Assembly: GCA_023443745.1 (NCBI GenBank)
Contig: JAEZTB010000019.1
Coordinates: 1 to 64,000, forward strand
Direction: 5' to 3'
Origin: Bacillota bacterium
Lineage (GTDB): Bacteria > Bacillota > Clostridia > DSM-8532
Length of the DNA stretch: 64,000 nucleotides
Below, piece after piece: positions 59,147 to 64,000 of this stretch. The first letter of the stretch is position 1. Every line of letters starts with the position of its first letter. Under the pieces are notes generated by a model. It did not search any database. It worked only from the letters and a program-made list of their open reading frames with translations, and had not been told where the DNA came from. The position numbers and the translations under genes were made by a program.

Positions 59147-59169
59147 TTATCACTTCCTTTCCTTTAAAG

Positions 59170-60687
59170 TCAAGCAGTCAGGTCGATTTGAGAACTCTGA
59201 TCATACAGGCCGCCTGCCACTTGTGCCCTGGTATACGAGGCTTCGGTCACCGGAAGGGGCTTTGAATTCGCACCCATAAGCTTCGATCCGGTTCTGCCGC
59301 TCTCCTGCGAATTCTGGGAATGACCCTTATCCTGGCCGTTGCCCACTGAAACGCTAAGACTCTGTACCGTAAGGCCGCTCTTTTCCAGAGCATCCTTCAA
59401 AAGCTGCATATTGCTCTCGATGATTCCTTTGACCTGCTCGTTCTCAGCTGTAATTTTAGCCAGAATCTCGCCACGTTCATGGATAATCTTGAGAGACAGC
59501 TTCCCAAGGCTTTCAGGCTTTAAATGCATTTCCATCTCTTGCTTATTCTCTCCTGCCATGAGCTTGACCTTCATCATGACCTGGTTGGTTACAGTCTGAG
59601 CCAAAGGCTTTTCAGAGAGGGGCAGAGGTGTCTTTTCAACCTTTGCTGTGGCTTCTTGAGGGTTTTGTTGGGCTGAAAGAGTAAAATTCTGATAGACAGA
59701 TTCCTCGCCCTCCAATACGGTCTGGCCTTGGTATGATTCCGTGTTCTGGTGAGCCAAAAGTGTTTTTTCGTTGTCTCTCTCAGATTTAGAATCACTCTTG
59801 CTCTCATCTTTTACGATATCGGGCTTAGGCTGTTCACCGGTCCGAACTTCAGAAGAAAATGGTAAAACCGAGGCCTCACTTTCGCCTTCCTGAGTTTCAT
59901 TCAGCGTGCTCTTAAGCTCAGATATCTTTTCCTTTATCTTTTGAATTGCTCCGCTGCACTGGGCTTTTAACTGGTCGATCAGCTCTTCTTTGGACGTGCC
60001 GGTACCTTCCAGCTCAAGATTGAGAGAAAGATCTCCATCAAGTCCATTCTCTTCTTTTGTCAGTTTTTCCAAAAGCTTTTGGATAGTCTCCAGCAAGTCT
60101 TTTATTTCAGGCGTTTGCTGGCCTTGATCCATTTGACCGAGAAGAGCCTTGAGTTTTTCAGCATTACCCTCTAGCAACGCCATTAGAAGCTCCATGGGAT
60201 TCACACTGCCCGAGGCTGGTAATATAAGCTCCGGCTGTGTTTTCACCTCTTTGGGATCGACCGATACGGTTTCTGTATCAAGCTGGGTCAAAAGATTCTC
60301 TAATAGAGCCATCAGTGCTTCCAGGCTACTGATTTGCTTCTGGAGCTCTTCTGCATCCGAGTCCTTTTCTGAAACCCCTTCAGTATCGATTTCCCCGGTG
60401 GTCTCTTTAACCTTAGCTTCTCTTGCAGGCTTCTGAGTTCTGGCAGGTTCTTTTACCGTGCTTTCTTTTTCATCTGTTCTGGGCTCGTCCCGGTTTAAAA
60501 GCAGGTCGGGCTTTTTAACAGCGTCTTGCCGTGCGCTCTCTGATCTGTCCCTGGCCTGAATTTTTTCATTCAGCAGGTTCATAAAGGTATCATCACTTTT
60601 CACGGTGTTTTTTACAGAGCTGCCCTTAGCCAAATCCATAACCTGAGAATTCAATAGAGATGCTGCCACTGAACTATTTTGTATCAT
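59170..60687 (-). CDS. fliK: Hook-length control protein FliK
   Basis: This 505-residue protein has a long, charged, Glu/Lys/Gln-rich ruler region (residues 40-370) and the conserved C-terminal Flg_hook domain (about 375-460): QEMEMHLKPESLGKLSLKII, HERGEILAKITAENEQVKGI, LKDALEKSGLTVQSLSVSV. FliK measures hook length and flips FlhB specificity. AAAGGAGGTG precedes the ATG. The position next to flgD is standard. Confidence 0.92.
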   Translation of the reverse strand: MIQNSSVAASLLNSQVMDLAKGSSVKNTVKSDDTFMNLLNEKIQARDRSESARQDAVKKPDLLLNRDEPRTDEKESTVKEPARTQKPAREAKVKETTGEIDTEGVSEKDSDAEELQKQISSLEALMALLENLLTQLDTETVSVDPKEVKTQPELILPASGSVNPMELLMALLEGNAEKLKALLGQMDQGQQTPEIKDLLETIQKLLEKLTKEENGLDGDLSLNLELEGTGTSKEELIDQLKAQCSGAIQKIKEKISELKSTLNETQEGESEASVLPFSSEVRTGEQPKPDIVKDESKSDSKSERDNEKTLLAHQNTESYQGQTVLEGEESVYQNFTLSAQQNPQEATAKVEKTPLPLSEKPLAQTVTNQVMMKVKLMAGENKQEMEMHLKPESLGKLSLKIIHERGEILAKITAENEQVKGIIESNMQLLKDALEKSGLTVQSLSVSVGNGQDKGHSQNSQESGRTGSKLMGANSKPLPVTEASYTRAQVAGGLYDQSSQIDLTA

Positions 60688-60723
60688 ATGTTTTCACCTC
60701 CTTTCAGAAAAATAATTTATGCA

Positions 60724-61533
60724 TTACCGGCCGAGTTTACGGTCGGAAAGCAGCTTAGTAATTTCCGCGGCTGTTTTGGCATTCATTTCTTCGAGTATCA
60801 GTGCTGCCGCATTGGGCCTAAGTCCTTCAAAAATGTCCAGAAGGGTTTGCTGATCTTTCTGAAAGAGTTCCTCCAAAACCTTTGCCGCACTGGCCGGCTC
60901 CATCGTTGAAAAAGGCTTGGACAGCGCCGCTTTTTCTTCTAGCTTGTTCTCCTCAGTGACGATTTCCCTGTAGACGGCCTCCGCAGTTGCTTTATCCACC
61001 TTCTGAAAGTAATCTCTGAAGCCCTTGGTATCCCCTTTGGCAATCAATGCTGAAAGAGATTTCTTTTCTTCTTCCAGCTTGCTCTGCTCCACTTTAACGG
61101 CATCAAGAACGGCCTGATTTTGTTCCAGGATGGTAGCAGAGTCAGATGCGGCTTTTGCATCATTTTTTAATTGCTCGATGGTCTTATTGGCCTCTTCGAG
61201 GCTTCCGTCGAGTGCCTTGGTTTTCGCACGATATTCATTATATTTCTCTAAAAGCTCTTGCTCCGTAAGATATTCGGGATCATCCGGATCATATATTTTG
61301 GGTAAGGCCACCTTAAGGATGGGATGATCCTTGATCAGCGGCCTTACTGTATCTGCAAGTCCATTTACATTATTTTTAACGGCAATATAAAAAACCCCTA
61401 GCGAAACCACTGCCACAACCAATAATGCCAAAAGCACTACAAGAATTGAATGAAATATGCCTGCAGGCATTCCAACACGGTCGTTTTTCTGAGGTACTGG
61501 GGTCCGGTCTGATTTTTTCTCTTTCTTTGCCAT
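60724..61533 (-). CDS. MotE-like protein (MgtE N-terminal-type domain)
   Basis: This 269-residue protein has a basic N-terminus, one membrane helix (residues 30-53), a long coiled coil (about 95-165: LDGSLEEANKTIEQLKNDAK, AVKVEQSKLEEEKKSLSALI) and a C-terminal MgtE-N-like helical domain (FSTMEPASAAKVLEELFQKD, LDIFEGLRPNAAALILEEMN). MotE-type proteins at this operon position act as motility chaperones or stator-associated factors. GGGAGATCG precedes the ATG. Confidence 0.82.
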   Translation of the reverse strand: MAKKEKKSDRTPVPQKNDRVGMPAGIFHSILVVLLALLVVAVVSLGVFYIAVKNNVNGLADTVRPLIKDHPILKVALPKIYDPDDPEYLTEQELLEKYNEYRAKTKALDGSLEEANKTIEQLKNDAKAASDSATILEQNQAVLDAVKVEQSKLEEEKKSLSALIAKGDTKGFRDYFQKVDKATAEAVYREIVTEENKLEEKAALSKPFSTMEPASAAKVLEELFQKDQQTLLDIFEGLRPNAAALILEEMNAKTAAEITKLLSDRKLGR

Positions 61534-61545
61534 GAACGATCTCCC

Positions 61546-62001
61546 TTAGCCGGTTCTATCCATTTTTGAGGCTTCTTTGTAGCTTACGAGCTCGTCCACA
61601 CGCAGCTGCTCCTTTAACTCTTCCTGCTTCAAAAATACCTGGAATTCCTTTTCCTTGAGCTTCTCCAATACTTTTCTTTCCTTCATGATTTCGACGAGCT
61701 TTTCTCTAATTTTATCGACATATTGCTGTTGCCTCTTAACGTTTGCCTCCTGCCATTCCCTTTCCTTCTGAAGGTACTCCAGATAATTTTTAAGCTCCTT
61801 TATCTTATCAGGCTGAATGATACCGCTGCAGGCACGCTTAAAGTCATGGAGACAATGCGCGATACCCTCGTCAATGACAGCAAGCTTCGCCTTTTCCTCC
61901 TCCAGCTTCATAACAGCAATTCCCAATTCATTTTTAGTACTTTTCTCAAGCTGCTCTTTTAAATTTAAAAATGTCTGCAAACGGAATCTAAAGGCTGGTA
62001 T
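61546..62001 (-). CDS. fliJ: Flagellar export chaperone FliJ, with probable AUA start
   Basis: The annotated-style start would be a TTG at 61980, but the conserved FliJ N-terminus (FRFRLQTFLNLKEQLEKS) begins seven codons earlier, at an ATA (61999-62001) that lies seven bases after a strong GGGAGGG. No ATG, GTG or TTG is available between them. The 151-residue product is a basic-acidic antiparallel coiled coil (KREWQEANVKRQQQYVDKIR, EKLVEIMKERKVLEKLKE). FliJ links the FliI ATPase ring to FlhA. ATT one codon upstream is a second, less well spaced option. Confidence 0.85.
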   Translation of the reverse strand: MPAFRFRLQTFLNLKEQLEKSTKNELGIAVMKLEEEKAKLAVIDEGIAHCLHDFKRACSGIIQPDKIKELKNYLEYLQKEREWQEANVKRQQQYVDKIREKLVEIMKERKVLEKLKEKEFQVFLKQEELKEQLRVDELVSYKEASKMDRTG

Positions 62002-62041
62002 AATTGAGCCCTCCCTTATTTGATGGCTTAGTATACATTTC

Positions 62042-63400
62042 TTAGCCCTGAACGGCCTGTTTTAAAAGCTCTATGGAATCGTTACAGGTGAAGCGCTCAA
62101 AGGTCCCCTGGATCAGAAATTCCTTTATACCCTCATTGAGGGCAATGGATTTGTCAATGGAGGGATTGCTTCCTTTTACATATGCTCCGACATTAATGAG
62201 ATCCTCCGCATCCCCATAAACCGCCAGATTTCGCCGCAGCTCATTGGCGGCTTCTTTATGTCCGTCCTCCACGATATCGTTCATGACACGACTGATGGAG
62301 GACAGTACGTCTATGGCGGGATAATGGTTACGGTGGGCCAGCTTTCTTGAAAGCGCGATATGCCCGTCCAATATGCCGCGAGCGGTATCGGTGATGGGCT
62401 CATTCATATCGTCTCCATCGACCAGCACTGAGTAAAGACCGGTTATGGAGCCTTTATCAGAGGTTCCGGAGCGTTCCAGAAGCTTGGGCATGATGGCATA
62501 AACCGAAGGTGTGTAGCCCCTGGTGACAGGAGGCTCGCCCACAGCCAGGCCAATCTCCCTTTGAGCCATGGAAAAACGTGTTAACGAATCCATGAGGAGG
62601 AGAACATCCTTGCCGCAGTCTCTGAAATACTCCGCAATTGCGGTGGCGACCAAAGCTCCCTTTAAACGGATCAGCGCAGGCTGATCAGAGGTTGCAATAA
62701 CCACCACAGACCGTTTCAGTCCTTCTTCACCCAGGTCTCGCTCCAGAAAATCACGAACCTCACGGCCACGTTCGCCGATTAAAGCAATGACATTAATATC
62801 GGCCTTGGTATTTCGGGCAATCATACCTAAAAGGGTGCTCTTGCCCACACCGCTTCCTGCAAAGATTCCCATACGCTGCCCTTTGCCAATTGTGAGAAGG
62901 CCGTCTATGCACTTGACTCCCAGTGGGAGAATTTGCTGAATTCTGGGACGGGTCATGGGATTGGGCGGCATACTGCTGACAGGATAATAGGTTTCTATTT
63001 CCACAGGACCCTTATCATCCATGGGACGGCCCAAGCCATCTAAAACGCGGCCCAGAAGGCTCTGCCCCACACCGACCTCCAGGTCCCTGTCGGCTGCCAC
63101 AACAAGGTTTCCGGGCCCTATTCCGGCCATATCTCCGATAGGCATCAAAAGAACATGCTTTTCTCTGAAGCCTACAACTTCGGCCAGAACCGGCTTCTCC
63201 TGGGATGCACTAGGGGTGCGAGGCTCCGACATCGCACCAACATGCTTCGCCCCGTAGATATGACATAAGGCCCCGATATGCGTTTCGGGGCCCTCTGATT
63301 CAATGGTAAGGCCGACAACCTTGGTCACCTTGCCCGAATAACGGACAAAGCTCTTGGTATCCAGCAGCCTTTGATATTTATCAAATGAAATATTCTTCAT
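62042..63400 (-). CDS. fliI: Flagellum-specific ATPase FliI
   Basis: This 452-residue ATPase is related to the F1 beta subunit and energises export. Walker A is GIFAGSGVGKSTLLGMIARN and Walker B is KDVLLLMDSLTRFSMAQREI. ALIGERGREVRDFLERDLG and LPKLLERSGTSDKGSITGLY are typical of FliI/SctN. The ribosome site is distant (GGGGAG about 14 bases upstream). The 79-base gap after fliH shows nothing special. Confidence 0.97.
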   Translation of the reverse strand: MKNISFDKYQRLLDTKSFVRYSGKVTKVVGLTIESEGPETHIGALCHIYGAKHVGAMSEPRTPSASQEKPVLAEVVGFREKHVLLMPIGDMAGIGPGNLVVAADRDLEVGVGQSLLGRVLDGLGRPMDDKGPVEIETYYPVSSMPPNPMTRPRIQQILPLGVKCIDGLLTIGKGQRMGIFAGSGVGKSTLLGMIARNTKADINVIALIGERGREVRDFLERDLGEEGLKRSVVVIATSDQPALIRLKGALVATAIAEYFRDCGKDVLLLMDSLTRFSMAQREIGLAVGEPPVTRGYTPSVYAIMPKLLERSGTSDKGSITGLYSVLVDGDDMNEPITDTARGILDGHIALSRKLAHRNHYPAIDVLSSISRVMNDIVEDGHKEAANELRRNLAVYGDAEDLINVGAYVKGSNPSIDKSIALNEGIKEFLIQGTFERFTCNDSIELLKQAVQG

Positions 63401-63479
63401 AAGCTTAGCCGAGACTCCCCTATCAATCAGATTTCACGTTCTGTAAGGGCTTTTAAAACAAAAATGGGAGGTTATTGTT

Positions 63480-64000
63480 TTAAGAGCCTAATACCTCAAA
63501 AAAGGCCTGCCTGATAAGCTCCAGCCGGGTATCACTACTTCCGTCCACCGACCCGAATCCTGTGTCAATGATACAGGAGCCATTTGCAAGAGTGCCGTCC
63601 TTTTTGATTTCCAGCTCATCAAGACCCTTTATCATAGACCGAAGCTTTTCCTCATTTTCTATAAGTACTTCATAATCCTCAGGGGATACTCTTAAAATAA
63701 TATGCCCGTGATTGGAGCAGGTACTAATTGTTTCTCTCACTATTCCAAAAATAGCTTCCCGGTTATTGCGGATTTCATTTCCGACCACCTTTGCCGCAAT
63801 ATTGAGCACCATATCCACCATATTTTGCTCGAGAGAAGCAAGGGTCTCTTCATATTCGCTTTTGCATCGATCCTTGAACTCCTGAGCTTCTGCAATAAGC
63901 TCATTATAGTTCTGCTGGGCAAGAATCTCACCTTGGTGGTAGCCTTCCTCCCTGGTCTTTTGAAGAAGCTCCTCGGCCTCACGATGTACTGTTTCTCTGG
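63480..64000 (-). CDS. fliH: Flagellar assembly protein FliH (C-terminal part)
   Basis: The frame is open to the right edge, so the N-terminus is missing. About 173 residues are visible. The first 60 form a charged coiled coil (HREAEELLQKTREEGYHQGE, ILAQQNYNELIAEAQEFKDR). The FliH domain follows (MVDMVLNIAAKVVGNEIRNN, HIILRVSPEDYEVLIENEEK, CIIDTGFGSVDGSSDTRLEL). FliH binds FliI and the C ring and regulates the ATPase. It sits directly upstream of fliI. Confidence 0.93.
   Translation of the reverse strand, partial: RETVHREAEELLQKTREEGYHQGEILAQQNYNELIAEAQEFKDRCKSEYEETLASLEQNMVDMVLNIAAKVVGNEIRNNREAIFGIVRETISTCSNHGHIILRVSPEDYEVLIENEEKLRSMIKGLDELEIKKDGTLANGSCIIDTGFGSVDGSSDTRLELIRQAFFEVLGS

Overview
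The window looks like the chromosome of a motile, low-to-mid GC Gram-positive anaerobe of the class Clostridia, with the edge of an integrated mobile element at its left. The host assignment rests on a Clostridia-type fla/che super-operon (fliY, FlbD-like, MotE-like, FlhF, FlhG, CheC, CheD, a SigD-type sigma factor and a SwrB-like protein), consensus SigA promoters, intrinsic terminators and a Bacillota-style tmRNA/SmpB pair. I cannot name a genus.

Positions 1 to about 23.1 kb are visibly richer in GC, and every gene lies on the minus strand, mostly overlapping or a few bases apart. This has the gene content of a Clostridial integrative and conjugative element (ICE), although no integrase or relaxase lies inside the window. 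Read in the direction of transcription it holds an unrecognised gene behind a repeat-rich leader, a Cys-rich small protein, four ArdA-like antirestriction-type proteins, an MmcB-like nuclease-fold protein, an LPD28 protein, an ankyrin-like protein, a D12-class adenine methyltransferase, and DUF4240, DUF3849, YodL and AbrB-like proteins. A SpoVG-family protein and a Tad/Flp-type pilus assembly set follow (two pilin-like proteins, prepilin peptidase, CpaB, TadZ-like, TadA, TadB, TadC), together with a 1309-residue SLH-anchored surface protein. Many of the unrelated accessory proteins end in a similar Met/Gly-rich C-terminal tail.

From 23.1 to 34.3 kb come ssrA (tmRNA), smpB, tRNA-Lys, a Cd/Zn-type P-type ATPase with its ArsR/CadC-type repressor and operators, a TrpB2-type tryptophan synthase beta chain, two small plus-strand genes (one YmaF family), a BlaI/M56-peptidase/membrane-protein operon, an alpha/beta hydrolase and tRNA-Leu.

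From 34.4 kb to the right edge runs one minus-strand flagellar and chemotaxis cluster of about 30 genes. Transcription enters from the right with fliH and passes through fliI, fliJ, motE-like, fliK, flgD, flgE, flbD, fliL, fliM, fliY, cheY, fliO, fliP, fliQ, fliR, flhB, flhA, flhF, flhG, a PilZ brake, cheB, cheA, cheW, cheC, cheD, sigD and fapA, ending in small membrane proteins. Points of note are a probable AUA start codon for fliJ, a repeated intergenic element present in inverted orientation at 35.4 kb and between fliQ and fliR, and the possible alternative-pairing leader at the element edge.
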